A stretch of DNA of 64,000 bases from Epiperipatus broadwayi. Its lineage: Eukaryota; Onychophora; Udeonychophora; Euonychophora; Peripatidae. This document shows positions 21,460-33,429 of this stretch, piece by piece. A model generated the notes under the pieces. That model was not told the DNA's origin and searched no databases. It was given only the letters and a program-made list of their open reading frames with translations. Position numbers and translations under genes: made by a program. The stretch lies in contig JAQFVV010000022.1 of NCBI GenBank assembly GCA_028023455.1, positions 9,259,100 through 9,323,099 on the forward strand, read 5' to 3'. How positions within the stretch are numbered: position 1 is the stretch's first letter; each line of letters starts with the position of its first letter.

Positions 21460-23755
21460 AGCCAAAGAGTTTACCCTCTTGTTTCTTACACTTTCCAAAA
21501 AAATTATTGATTTTTAATGCAATGCAAATGGAGCTGTTTTAACTCCCACTCCCCAATATATTGTATGTGTGTTTGCCGACCTAGGAGAAATTTATTAATG
21601 TTTTTATTATTTATCACACTTTACTGTCCATTTTGTACATCTCATTACATCTTTTCCATGATCCTGGCCTTATGCTTAAGTGGCAGATCTGACAGTTGCT
21701 TATGCAAATACTGAGAAAGTTGACAGTTGACCGATATTTGGTTGACAAATGGTTTAAGTGATGAGAACTGGAGTATCTGTGGTGAATAAGATAGAAGAGG
21801 AGATCAGTCATACCTTGATGCAATTTCAATTAACCTTTTCAAATTTGTAAATCAACTCACATCTATAATAACTCAACTATGGAGAGAATTTTATACTTAA
21901 GCGTTACCATGACTACATTAATTTTTTTTTGTTGTTTAATATTTAATGTTTAGGAATTATATTCACATATATGCACACATAATATATATGTATGTGCATG
22001 CATATTTAAGCATAAATTCAGGATTTTTTTTTAAACATAGTTATTTTGTCTCATGAAGGTACACTGTTTGTAAAACTATATTGATCAAATCATACACTTG
22101 GGTTAATTAAACAGTTCATCCAATATTTAGGATGTAACTTTCAATATTGTGATGCTAAAATAAATTTTGTTAAAAGGATGAAGTAGAGCAAACTATCTCT
22201 GATGATTCATAAATATTCTGGAATGCAGCAATTTTATGGGTTATTATCTCAATCCTATTATGGATAAAAAAAGTTGTAATATATCTATATACATTAACTA
22301 ATAGGAATAATTTAATGGACAGTATCTCAAAAATTCACATGAGATTTGATCATTAGAAGTACAAGAATTGGGCATCAGTATATAGGTTTTGAGATTTGGA
22401 GTCAATTATATAATAAACCACACAGGGTCTAAATATATGTGAGGTATTTTGGTATTTTTATAAATTTTAATTAACATGACTCCCTGCTCTTTCTGGATCA
22501 TAAACATAAAAACACTCTTTCTAACAATATTCTGCCCTTCTATGAACTTTGGTGATTTATTCCAAAGAAATAATATTGTTCTGAGTCATTCAGGGATGTA
22601 TTTGTAAATAATTATTAGTAAATATGAATTTAAGATAAAGTTAACCATGGACTTATGTTTCAAAGCAAAACTTTATTGAGCAACAAACAAAGTTACATCA
22701 AGAAGATACAAATAATGTAGTCAGCATTGACTTGCAATTTAAATGTGTATGCAAGGTTATAGATCGATTATCTTTCAAAAAAACCCCAAATTTTATTCAT
22801 ACCCCAAGGACTTAGTGATAAAATTAAATCTCTTTTTACTAGTAGTGATAGCCATATCATATTATTGCTATATCTTTTACTTGTATACTTAGAATATCAA
22901 CATTTTTAAACCAAGACAGATTAATCAATGACTTTTATTTTCTAACTAAGAATATACCACTAATTGCAAACCAATAATGTTATGGCTAATTAGATGACTA
23001 TGTAAATTAAAAATCCTAAATCTGTTTCAGTCTGTTTTATTTATCTAGATTCAATTTAAATGTTAGTCCATTGCTAACAACTAACTTATCAGCTCCAACT
23101 TTTCTGGAATTTTATGAGCTATTTATCTGATAAAAAAAAAAGTGAACTTTTAATTATATAAAACTTTCATTATAATGTATGTATGCATATGATAATCATT
23201 TCTTGCATCGTTATAATTATTTCTTATATTTAACAATAGTAATCTTGATTATTTAAAGCTTTAATTGCATTTATACAGGGTAGGCTGCATTCATCAGTAG
23301 ATAAATGTTATCCTGATCCAAACTAAATGCAATCTACCCACTGTTGAACACTGAGTTTGTAATATTAATAAACCAGATCACTTTTATTATCTATTTTCTC
23401 TCCTTTTATTTATTTCAATCTATCCAGGAATTTGTGGGAATCAAAAGTGCAAATAATATGAATTTTATTTTAAATATGTAACAGGCAAGGCATGTTACAT
23501 ATGTTAGATTTTCTAATTATTATAAGAGATTATGAATTCAGAATCAAATTTACAGCTAACTGATTGAAAAATAATACATTTTTAATTGAGATTTGATTAT
23601 TACAGCAATATTGATTTATATTTTTATTTTAAAATCAAATTATGTAAACAAATTAGAATATTTGTTTCAGATAGGTAACCTGGATATTTATTTATTTATT
23701 TATTAATATATCAGTTTTACATATGGTGAAATAATTTACAAATAATGTATATTTT
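21460..23755. other. 2.3 kb without recognised features
   Basis: AT-rich DNA. Overlapping short frames near 21517-21829 on both strands do not resemble any family I know. No hammerhead, tRNA or LINE motif was seen. Confidence 0.4.
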
Positions 23756-23870
23756 CTGCTGACATCGTTAATAGTATAAGGGATTTGAACTCAGATTTTT
23801 AAGCACCCTTCAACTATCCACACTATCTCATACGACCAACACACATGACCACACACATATAGAAAAGATA

Positions 23871-23934
23871 AATAATCACCAATATATGGATTTAGTGCTA
23901 CACCAGTACTCATCAGTTGGTCCAGATCATCATC
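23871..23934 (-). ncRNA. Hammerhead ribozyme-like RNA (family E)
   Basis: Minus strand: box 1 CTGATGA (23916 to 23910) is intact, helix II GTACTGG...TAGCAC is weakened, and box 2 is TAAA (first G lost). Helix I ACCAA/TTGGT is intact. It probably no longer cleaves, but it helps define the family consensus. Confidence 0.5.
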
Positions 23935-24147
23935 TCCCACACATGACAGGCTTCAATCTACTTCATCCTCCAACTTTTCAGCTATCCATATCATTGAAAA
24001 TCTGATGATGAAAACCCAAATCCCATGCTGATGCCAATTTTATTGCCATACCTATGTTGATCTTAAGTCACTCTGACCCCTCACGTATAGAACCTTATCC
24101 ATTTAAATACATAGAAGAAGGATGGGCATGATACAAGCTTGATGTGT

Positions 24148-24484
24148 AAATATTTAAAAACCAGGCACTCTTCACAAACTTGGAGCCCAATTGTAAGTAT
24201 AGGAGATTTGAACTCAGATTTTCAAGCACCCTTCAACTATCCACATTATCTCATACAACTGACACACATGACCACACACATGTAGAAAAGATAAATAATC
24301 ACCAATATACGTATTAGAAAAGATAAATAACCACCAATATACGTATATTGGTGATCATTTATCTTTTCTACATGTGTGTGGTCATGTGTGGATAGTTGAA
24401 GGGTGCTTGAAAATCTGAGTTCAAATCCCCTATACTTACAATTGGGCTCCAGGTTTGTGAAGAGTGCCTGGTTTTTAAATATTT
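24148..24484. repeat. Near-perfect ~340-bp palindrome inside family E
   Basis: The arms from AAATATTTAAAAACCAGGCAC to its complement pair almost base for base around a centre at about 24340. Near the centre ATAGAAAAGATAAATAATCACC-type sequence is duplicated. The identity between arms implies they were formed in one event. Confidence 0.8.
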
Positions 24485-24499
24485 TGACATCGTTAATGT

Positions 24500-25330
24500 A
24501 AGAAATATGTAAAATAAATAAAATACTTCAAATCTATTCTATGTTATTTATAAACTTACAAATACATAAGACATTAATCAATAAAATATTTATGTAAATA
24601 TATATAAATTTATATACATGATAGAATATAATAATACAAAGTTTTAAATAAATAATTCTTAAACGAGTATGAATGTTTTCACGAGTAATAATAACACTTA
24701 ATTGCAATTTTTATAAATCCAATCATGTAAAGTCTTTTTAAAATAAAATTTCTTAATTTTATCAACAGATATTCTAGCATCAGAAATAAATTTATTAAAT
24801 AAATATAATCTACTATGTCCTGTTTGTCTTCTACACCCAATATCTGTAATGATTTAGTAATTCCCAAACATAAAAATACAAAACTATTATAGTCAGTTGA
24901 TTTTCCCCAACTAAATTTGTTTCCATCAACATAAACTTCTTAAATTATTATACATATGAAATACTATTCTATAGTAAGAAAAGAAATTTTATTAAAAATA
25001 TCCTTAACAGATTAATCTTTTTTTTAGTAGATTGATATACAAAGTATGCTCTGGCAGTATTTGTATTTTTGAAATTACATAATCTGATGCCTTTCTCTTA
25101 TCTGAAAGATAATAATAGAAGCAACCAATAAAACATCATTTATAAGCATCTAAAACAACATGTAGAAAAAAAACAACAATCTAATTCTGTTGATGTAAAT
25201 GAATGCTTGTAAAGAAGATAAGCCCATGAAAATGTTTGAGTAAACTAGATTTCTAAATATTGTTTACTATTCTCATATTGATACAATAAGAATAATCAAT
25301 ACTATTTTTTACAATATAAATGTAATGAAG
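24500..25330. other. AT-rich DNA, nothing recognised
   Basis: No supported feature; the minus frame at 24679-24867 is unremarkable. Confidence 0.4.
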
Positions 25331-25344
25331 AAGAATAATCATTG

Positions 25345-25549
25345 AACCTACCCTGACACCTCTCTGAGAAGTGCCAAAGCATGAAACCATGGTCAGGGGT
25401 TGGGGGGGGGGTTCTGACGGAGATATTTTAAATGCTTTCTCCGGCTAAGCATTTATCACAAAGCTTGTTGAGGAATTGGCAATCCTCAATGTTTATAACT
25501 TACAAGCTTAAGAGAATAGGGTCATGTGATCTATGACTCTTATTTTGAC
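25345..25549 (+). mobile_element. Retrozyme family D, non-inverted truncated copy
   Basis: Bounded by 9-bp duplications TAATCATTG (25336-25344 and 25550-25558). It starts just 5' of the hammerhead (AACCTACCCTGACACC) and runs to the constant end GACTCTTATTTTGAC. The antisense arm seen at 8.0 and 37.3 kb is missing. A constant 3' end with a variable 5' end is what target-primed reverse transcription gives. Confidence 0.8.
25358..25400 (+). ncRNA. Hammerhead-derived RNA (family D), one core change
   Basis: Helix I ACCTCT/AGGGGT, helix II GTGC/GCAT, box 2 GAAA and triplet GTC are intact. Helix III is the palindrome ACCATGGT. Box 1 is CTGAGAA, so the essential G8 is lost. It is followed by a run of 10 G. 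Confidence 0.6.
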
Positions 25550-25559
25550 TAATCATTGT

Positions 25560-25985
25560 ATTGTCTTAGTGTACATTTCATGTTTTTAATTTTATTTTGA
25601 TAGAGTAATTAGAATTAAACCATACATTCAATTGATTTAGATTTCTAGTTAATAAAAACATTAGTTGTTCATTATTAGGAGCAGAATTTAAATCAGCAGC
25701 AAAAACAAAAATATCTAAGGGAAAAGGCAAAAAAATGACTTACTGTTTATATAAATGATAAACAAAAAGAACCCAAAACAGAAATGAGAAGTTCAGTATT
25801 GATTAGTTGGATTTCTAATTTATGACTCAATGCAAGTCATTGAAATACTATTATAAATAACTTTTTTAAAAAAAAAATCATCCCCTTAAATCTATAGCAA
25901 TAAAGGTTTTTTGTTAAAAATAAAATCTTACAATTTATTGTTTTAAAAGCATTATATATATATATAATATTATAATTATATAATG
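25560..25985. other. AT-rich DNA, nothing recognised
   Basis: No supported feature. Confidence 0.4.
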
Positions 25986-25989
25986 AGCA

Positions 25990-26195
25990 TGCTAATGGCT
26001 CTTAACAAGCTTTTCTGAATATCCCTATCCCCAGGCCAGTTTCTAGCTGCTAGGTATTATCAGTGAGGTCTGGGGATAAGGATATTCGGAAAAGCTTGTT
26101 AAGAGCTATTAGCATATTCATTATATAACATTTGTATTACAAGCTTATTAAATTAAGTCACGTGCTATATGACTTGATTTTCTTGCAATATATAA
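25990..26195 (-). mobile_element. Retrozyme family C copy
   Basis: A compact foldback. TAATGGCTCTTAACAAGCTT on the left pairs with AAGCTTGTTAAGAGCTATTA on the right, around a minus-strand hammerhead. It then continues with TATTACAAGCTTATTAAATT and AAGTCACGTGCTATATGACTT, as in the copies at 40.1 and 51.6 kb. The TA-rich flanks hide any target duplication. Confidence 0.65.
26017..26087 (-). ncRNA. Hammerhead-derived RNA (family C), decayed
   Basis: Helix I is very long: GAATATCC and TATCCCCA pair with TGGGGATA and GGATATTC. Box 1 is CTGATAA (G8 lost), box 2 GAAA is kept, and the triplet is GCC. The strong helix I with damaged catalytic bases indicates ancestry rather than current activity. Confidence 0.5.
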
Positions 26196-26204
26196 ATATA
26201 TATG

Positions 26205-26265
26205 TATTGAACTTGGAGGGACCTTCATCCTACAATGGATTGATAATAGTTGTTGATGATTATAT
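26205..26265 (+). mobile_element. RTE LINE 3' end, severely 5'-truncated
   Basis: TTGAACTTGGAGGGACCTTC and the following bases translate as IELGGTFILQWID. This is the same C-terminus as the RTE at 40.5 kb (IELGDTFILQWID), followed by a TGATGAT-type tail. Only the last ~60 bp inserted. It starts about 10 bp after the family C retrozyme. Confidence 0.65.
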
Positions 26266-26561
26266 ATATATGTGTAGGAAAATGATTAAGCCCTTTACCA
26301 ATGATTCAGTAATATTATAATATGATCATCAAAAACTCCTACAGTATCACTGTTTAGTTTGAACCTATATTGAAATTCGATAAACTATTGTTTTGTCAAA
26401 AGTGAAAAACAACAAAGATATCAGTCTCAAATCTCATGTAATGCTATATATATATATATATTAAATATAAGAGGAAAAATACCTGAATATAATGAAATTT
26501 TAACAAAAATATTTTCAATTGTTACTAAATTTCTTCTTTTCTGAACCAACATAATATCTGG

Positions 26562-26790
26562 TAAAATGAAAATACATGCCGGAAAGGTAATTTTTTAATA
26601 ATATTTAGCTTTATTACTGCTAAGCATGCTTTCAATATATTTTTACTATATCATATGCATGGCATATGCCATGAATATAATATTCATATGCCAATGAAAA
26701 TATATGCAGAAAAGGTAGTTTTTTTAAATAATATTTAGCTTTATTACCGCCTACCATGTTTTCAATATACTTTTACTATATCAGATATAA
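26562..26790. repeat. 128-bp tandem duplication
   Basis: AATGAAAATACATGC, GAAAAGGTA and AATAATATTTAGCTTTATTA recur 128 bp apart (about 26565 and 26693), with the second unit ending near 26790. A short palindromic ATGGCATATGCCAT lies between them. Confidence 0.65.
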
Positions 26791-26794
26791 CACA

Positions 26795-27450
26795 AATACC
26801 TTCAGAATTAAATATTTTTTGTATTCTGCAATCCCAATTTAAAATGGTAATTCATACTCTCTATCTTTTTTTTTTTTACAAATTTCTTTTTTAATTTTGT
26901 AGTGTAGGTTACTACTGTGCTGTAATCATTTAAAATCAAATTTATTCTTTAGATAAGCTTCAATTTAAAGTTCTCTGAAGAAAAATGATCTTGTCTTATA
27001 AATAATTTATATGACATAGCTACGAAAATTGTACTTTAAAATACAACTCTCAAAAGTCCCCAAATACCCCATTAAACTTGAAAATTCTAAGTCTTTGTTC
27101 TCATTCAATTTTCAATTAAAAATTTTAATTATTTATCCTTACAAAGCAAATCAAAAAACTCACCATTTAAAAAAGCTTTCTCTTCACTTCAAAAAATCAT
27201 TATTCATTTACTATCACATTAAGTATATAAGGAATATAAGCTACACAATTATGAATTTTAATTAATTATTGATTAATTATAATTAGACCATATTGTTGTT
27301 GATTTCAAAAATACAGAATACAACATCTCCAAGGAAAACAATAAAATAATTATACAAACTAAACACCAAAATAATAAGCTATAAATTTTGTTAGTATTAT
27401 TATTTGAATATCCCTCTAGTGACAGCACTTGACAATAGTAATGAGTTGTT
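26795..27450. other. AT-rich DNA, chance frames
   Basis: Frames at 27029-27265 (plus) and 27273-27461 (minus) show no family resemblance. Confidence 0.4.
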
Positions 27451-27451
27451 G

Positions 27452-27552
27452 TTTTTTTCATATGTCATAGCATCGGCCGGGACACGAACCCACACCCGTC
27501 CGCAAACAACTACTTGCTTGCAAGGCGGGTGCGATGACTTCTTGGCTAACAA
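27452..27552 (-). mobile_element. tRNA-like SINE, 5'-truncated, expanded variable region
   Basis: The minus strand starts TTGTTAGCCAAGAAGTCATC and lacks the GTCGAGCG leader present in the sister copy at 61.44 kb. The 3' half GTGGGTTCGTGTCCCGGCCGATG, TATGACATATG and an A-tail are intact. Relative to the tRNA-Gly-like copies it carries extra bases in the anticodon and variable arms (subfamily shared with 61.44 kb). Confidence 0.7.
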
Positions 27553-27559
27553 GTTGATC

Positions 27560-28700
27560 TCAAAATGTTACATATAAAACATTTAGTACTACAAATTTCT
27601 TATTTATTATTATTATTTGTGTAATATATTCCATATAATGCAAAATGTTATTTTACACTGACACAAATGTGTAAAGAGAAAAAATAATCCGTAAAAACTT
27701 CTGTTTATTTAAAGACAGCCACTTTTAATCAGAAAAATACACAAAACAATTATATTATTTTTTTATTATTATTATTAATTTTCATATTCATGTAAATACA
27801 TGCCCTGTTCTAGATCTCCTCACATTGTGGGACTTTAAGCTTAAATATTAATAATTATTACACCAGTGATGTATTTATAAAACAGATAGTTTTTACAATT
27901 CCTAATATTTTTTATTTCATAAATCAAGTGTATCACTGAATTATTTTAGTAATTTAGTATATTCTTGTCATTCAAGCATATATTTTCAACATTTTGCTAT
28001 TTTTTTATTGGCTAATTTTAAAATATCTAATAATTCCATTATTTTTTATAACTTTTTCATTTTACATAGAATAAATAAATGGATTATTTTATCTTCTTAT
28101 CTAGAATATGTGATGTTAGAATTATTACTGTTGTTAGTGTATAAGTTAATTTGTATTTTTTATTAAATGCTTTTATTGAAGTTGAAAAATCTGTTTGTTT
28201 GTTAACTCACTAGAAGGCGGTATTAAGATTTTTTTTTTTTTTTCATTTTAATAACATTTTAAAATACTTTTATTGATTTTGGAAAATATGTTTGTTTCCT
28301 TATCTTTTTCAAGTTAGAATGAAATTTTAAAATCATGGTTTAATATATTTAAATTAATACAATTGCTTGGAAAAAGATATATAACTAAATAACCATTTGA
28401 TACACGTATCTTTTCCGTGTATAAACTAGTTTGATAGATATGGAACAGAGGGTGGGATAAATATGGAAAATATTCATTAATATCAGAATTTTTATTTATT
28501 TTAAATAATGGTCACAAGAGGGCAGTTTAATTTTTTTTCTTCTTTCAACTTAATAACATTATTAAAACCATATTAAACTCTTAATGTACATATCTATCTT
28601 TATTATTAAAAGGAGAGTTGCCTTGACAACAGTTTGATATTGTTGATTGTTATCTATATTGGTATTATCTAAGTATTGACTGTTTTCTAATGATATCATT
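27560..28700. other. AT-rich DNA with faint repeated segments
   Basis: The segment TTTTATTAAATGCTTTTATTGA (28157-28180) matches the arm end of the foldback at 29.3 kb. A related, decayed segment with ...ATACTTTTATTGATTTTGG lies near 28265. No gene is visible. Confidence 0.4.
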
Positions 28701-28706
28701 AGTAAG

Positions 28707-28917
28707 TGTAAATAATTATATATGTATAATAAATCAGTAACTAAGTTTTTTTTATTTAAAACTGTTTCTATTTTTAAAACAATTATGAAAAGTTAAAAAA
28801 GATTGCAAATTTTTTTTTGGCATTTTTTTAAAAGCAAATGTTTTAAAATAAAAATAAAACTATCAATGTAAATAAAAAACTAAGTTACTGATTTATTATA
28901 AATATATAATTATGTAC
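28707..28917. repeat. Foldback element
   Basis: TAATTATATATGTATAATAAATCAGTAACTAAG at the left is the imperfect complement of the right arm that ends near 28917, with arms of about 50 bp. The sequence is too AT-rich to classify. Confidence 0.5.
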
Positions 28918-29220
28918 ACATACTAAATATAATATATACATTAAGGGTATAAAATAGAAATTCATATAACATTAAAAGTATGTATATTAAACTTATTGTA
29001 GAAATATATAATGACTTTACACATATGTGATATTCATTTAAAGTAAAATTATATGTATTAAGTGAAGTTTCTATGCAATATATACACATTATTGTTATGT
29101 ATACATACTAAATATGATATATACACAAGAAGTATACATTTTAACTTATAGAAGAAATATATACTGATATTTATCAACTATAAGTGTCCAGTCAATTTAA
29201 AGTATGATATAGTTTTACAT
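28918..29220. repeat. Degenerate ~185-bp tandem duplication
   Basis: Units beginning TATGTACACATACTAAATAT (about 28912) and TATGTATACATACTAAATAT (about 29097) share later blocks including GAAATATATA and CAATTTAAAGTA-like sequence. Confidence 0.5.
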
Positions 29221-29270
29221 TTTCATTTATTGTGGCAATATAAAAAACTTAATAATAATAGATCAAAATG

Positions 29271-29556
29271 TTTTTATATTAAATGCTTTTATTGACTGTG
29301 CACTAAAATGAAATAAAATAATTGTTTCTTCAACCACAATTGGAGTTTTTATATTTAACTTGAAATAAAAGTATTGGGGATCCAGAAATTAATTAAGTCA
29401 ATCTCCAATTTTTATAGCAAGGGATTGACTTAATTAATTTCTGGTCCTCCCCTCTCTTGCTTTTATTTCAAGTTAAATGTAAAAACCCAATTGTGATTGA
29501 AAAACAATTATTTTTCTTTTTAGTGCACAGTCAATAAAAGCATTTAATATAAAAAA
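29271..29556. repeat. Long-arm foldback (MITE-like)
   Basis: Two ~130-bp arms pair closely. TATATTAAATGCTTTTATTG and GACTGTGCACTAAAA on the left match their complements on the right, and the inner ends GAAATTAATTAAGTCAATC match too. A ~20-bp spacer separates them. No hammerhead or transposase is present. Confidence 0.75.
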
Positions 29557-29619
29557 TATTGTCTCTATTATTATGTAATTTTTTGATAAAATCTGTAGAT
29601 GTTGATGAACTTGAACTAA

Positions 29620-31180
29620 ACAGAAAATTCCTCTAAGATGATAGCATATTTTCTAAAAAGTTAAGTCTTAAAGCCACTATAGTCTTGCCACAATTATTCA
29701 ATAATATTAGTTATACAGAAACTATTCCAAAAGTTGATCTAAAAACAAAACTGTAGCAGTTTTTAAAATCAAATAAACAGCAATGATCTAAAAAATTATG
29801 GTTCAATATTATTATATTGTGATTCTTACAAGCTTTTTGAAAAAAAAATCATATTAACATGGATTTTGTCAATAGTTAAGACCAACTATATATAAAACAA
29901 GCTGAGTTGATATTGGTCTTTAAGAAGCTGTGATTAAAAATTTTTATTCTTAACAACTCATATTGAAAAAGACTTTCAAAATAAATTAAAAATTGTTGTG
30001 ACCTTTATTGAGCTTATCATAATTCTATTTTAAAATATGATTTTTTTCTAAAAGTTTCTAAAATTCTTAAATGAAAAAAAAAAAAACTCCTTTAATTTAC
30101 CTGACAAAATTCTTTCATAGAAAAACTTAGGTAGCACTAAATGACAATCATAGTAGATATACAATTTTATAGAATGGTCTTCCACATAATTCATTTCTTT
30201 CACTTATTCTATTTAATATATTTAGCATTGATCTTTCCAAAATTGATAATGATATTTTGACTTTTCAAAGGACATCTTTTCCTAAAATAGAAAAATCATG
30301 GGTTCTATTCCTAATATTATGAAATTAATATATTCAATTTTTCATCTAAACATCAGGAAATCATGTCAAATTTTAAAAATAACCTTTTGCAATAATAAAC
30401 TATAATATAATCATATGCCATGCTATTTAAAAGAAATCTTGAATCATCTTTTAGCTAAGATTAATAAAATTAATTTCTATGAATAATCTTCTTGCTCACC
30501 AGCATTACTTGAAGTTATTATGCAATTATTTTACAGAAAGCTTCCTACTGGTAAAAGTTTCCCATAATAAACTTCTGGATAGTCATTTAAATATTTCCTT
30601 GAGAAATATCACTGATGCATTTACGTCCATTTCTTTGTAGTGGCTTCCTGTTCTTTCACATATTCCTCTGACAGATATCAGACATTTTTTCACAGAAAAT
30701 GTATAAAAAGTTATTAAATAGATTAGGCTAGACAATATCTCCAAGATAAAATTTCACCATTTAAGGCATATATCAAATCAAGGTCCTCTTTTTAGATATT
30801 CAATCATGAATCTACAAACAAATAATTATGGCTAAAAATGGAATTCATATGATGTTTTGAACAAATTTGTTTTTTCCAGATCCAACTATAAAGCAAGCTA
30901 GATATGGTGTTTTTAAATGCAATTTCAGTCTAATCAGCAGATTCATGACAACTTATGATCTTTGTGGTCATTTGCTTTCTAGATGGAATTTATATGCTGA
31001 TCTATATAACTGTGGGCAAATACAAACAATGATCTATATAGTTATTAACTACTGAATCTATGGCTACGGAGATAGAATTGAAAGATTTAATAAAGCTACC
31101 AATAAATCTACTTCCTGTTTGGAATCTCTATAGATTTCTTTGTGATATTTTGTTATTAGTTAAACTGGCAAATATCCGTA
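29620..31180 (+). pseudogene. Decayed non-LTR retrotransposon (Jockey/CR1-like RT)
   Basis: Reading across stops and frameshifts in order: NYGSILLYCDSYKLFEK (compare NYRPISLLCVPYKLFE), LTTHIEKDFQNKLK plus VVTFIEL (compare LLTTHIE...FVDLTAAYD), NGLPHNSFLSLILFNIF (compare GLPQGSVLSPLLFN), then CGQIQTMIYIVINY and GDRIERFNKATN (compare CGQ.QTM.HIV...). These are RT motifs followed by the C-terminal Cys/His region of a LINE. The YADD box is not recognisable. It is clearly dead and distinct from the RTE copies. Confidence 0.65.
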
Positions 31181-31199
31181 TGCAAAATAAATAAAATAT

Positions 31200-33120
31200 A
31201 TACTTTTTGCAGAATTTCTCTGTATACTTTTTTATATCAATTTTGATAATAGTAGCAGCACCATTTTCTTTGTTTCTCCTATTTTGTTTTTAAATTACAA
31301 CAATCTCACTGTCATTTTTAACAACCATTCATAAATGAGTATGGCTATTTTAAGCTTCAAAGAAGAAGAGAGAATAAAATGTTTATACTAAACATGATTA
31401 TTTTGGATAACTAAAAACCAATTTGTCAAACACATATATGTGCTTTGATTTTTATTTTTCTACAATAAGCTTTTTATTTTCTAGAAAAACTTCATCTTCG
31501 TGTTAACTGTATTAATCATCATGTTCTATCCACAACCATATTTTTTTCATAAAAATAATTGGTATTTCACTTCTCTGGACTGTCTTTGAGGTAATCAAAT
31601 AATTTGTTCCTTAGACATTCAGTTAAAAGCTATAACTGAATTGGAGCTCTAATTCAAAACATTGAACATTAAATCCAGCAGTCGTGTATTAAAACGCAAT
31701 AGTCCTGACCGACTTTGGAAATAATTGAATGGTTTATGGCTTGGAAATTCATAAGACGTTGAAGCACAGAAATGATAGACCTGAAATTGTAATCGATAGA
31801 ATTTGAACTCCAGAATCTACTACTCTATCAATGTACTAATTCATGCAGGGTGAAGTATTTTTGAGCTAATCTTCATATCGTAAATAGAATCTGCTTCTCC
31901 TATGATAACTGTGTTTAAGTTTCTTTCCATAATACGTGCAAAAATATACTGGTTATTTATATTAATGATTGTTTGAAAATATAACGTCACACACCCTTCA
32001 TATGATTATTTTTTTATCTACTTTATTTTGATGCCTATAGCCATAAATTATCTGTTAAATCTACGCTTGTCAACATACTCACATGTATGCGTACCATATT
32101 TCTTTTTTAAAAATTTATAATATATTTAAAAAATAAACTTAATAGAAAAATGTCCGAGAATCATAATAGTGTTTCATGCCGTATACTTTATTATTGTGAA
32201 TTAAATTGCTTTCTTATACAAATAAAAAGCTCATTTTTAAAATATTTTAAGTAACAGCTATTTGTAAAATGTAATGCGAGATAATTTATTCTGAATATTG
32301 TTGTTTATTTTCAAAATAAATTTGAAAAATATACTGACATTTGAGATCCTGAAAATGTGTTTTTGTAAAAAGATTAGGCAGATTTGCTTGACCTTGAATT
32401 TTTCAGTCATATCCTAATATAAATATTTTTCAACATAATATGTTTGTCTTTATTTGATTGTTAAAGAGTTATATGACTTTTCTGTTCGTAAATGGGTTGA
32501 TATATTGCAAATGGAACTCATTTTAAGGACGCAAGTCTACCTTAATGATGAACAGTCAGTGATAAGCAGACATGTCGATTGCTGGAATTGAAAATAAGTG
32601 CCAACAAATTACTCTTGAATTAATCTGGCTACGTTAAATTTATAAAGTTCATCTAAATATATTTATTTTAACACATGTGACCTAATTTTCGAATAAAATA
32701 TATTTGAAATGTATGTATTTGCAAATGTTTATTTTTTTGCAAAACAAAAAAAAAAGGTAATCAATGCAATACATATTTTAATAAATAATAGATGTTGTCC
32801 TGGAGTTCATACAAAGTTTGAGCACCGGAAGTCATATCTGGTTGGGATCCATAAACGTTGCAGCCTCGGCGTCTGCCTCTCTGTTACTGCACCAAATCAC
32901 ACAGAGCACACATTTTAATACTTTACGTTTACAAACATTAATATATATATTGACAATATTAATTATAAACTGCACTTCTCTGTGTGTGTATGTGTGTGTG
33001 TTAGACAAAATCTTTTACAGAAACATCATAATCATAGTTTTTATACATGTGATTACGCTTGTTTTTTAAAAAATAATCTGAAGGCCCAACATTTAATATA
33101 GTCTTTGTTTTAGCTGTTAA
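31200..33120. other. 1.9 kb without recognised features
   Basis: AT-rich DNA. A short, more GC-balanced stretch (about 32790-32920, two overlapping frames) stands out but matches nothing I know. Confidence 0.4.
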
Positions 33121-33129
33121 TTAATAAGT

Positions 33130-33420
33130 GTTTCAAACTAATTTCTTATTCTAGATCCAAATGTAAAGCCATCTGAATTTGTTTTTTTAGGCAACCCATG
33201 ATCATTGCATTCATGTGCCTCATAAATAAAATTTAATAATCATGAACCAAAATTTTAATGATTGTCAAATCTATGATTTATTGGCAGAACTGAAAATCTT
33301 AATAAAGACAGTAGTAAATTGATATAATGTCTACAGGTTCTTTTATAATATTTTGTTAATAGTTTTGCTGTTTTAAAAAATAATAATCATATATGAAATA
33401 AATTGTGTGGAAAATAAAGT
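33130..33420 (+). pseudogene. Second fragment of the same LINE C-terminus
   Basis: TTCTAGATCCAAATGTAAAGC parallels TTCCAGATCCAACTATAAAG at 30.88 kb. The downstream reading NDCQIYDLLAELKIL and a YFV-type stretch align with the end of the LINE at 29.6 kb. Only the last ~300 bp survive. Confidence 0.4.
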
Positions 33421-33429
33421 GTTCTGAAT

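Larger units (their letters stand above)
23773..24484 (-). mobile_element. Retrozyme family E, tandem plus inverted copy
   Basis: Flanked by 13-bp duplications TGACATCGTTAAT (23760-23772 and 24485-24497). A full minus-strand monomer (23773 to about 24195) is followed by a second, partial one starting 423 bp later (GATTTGAACTCAG at 23782 and 24205). The polarity then flips, and a plus-strand piece returns to the same end sequence AACCAGGCACTC. One insertion therefore records a head-to-tail dimer and a snap-back inversion. Confidence 0.8.
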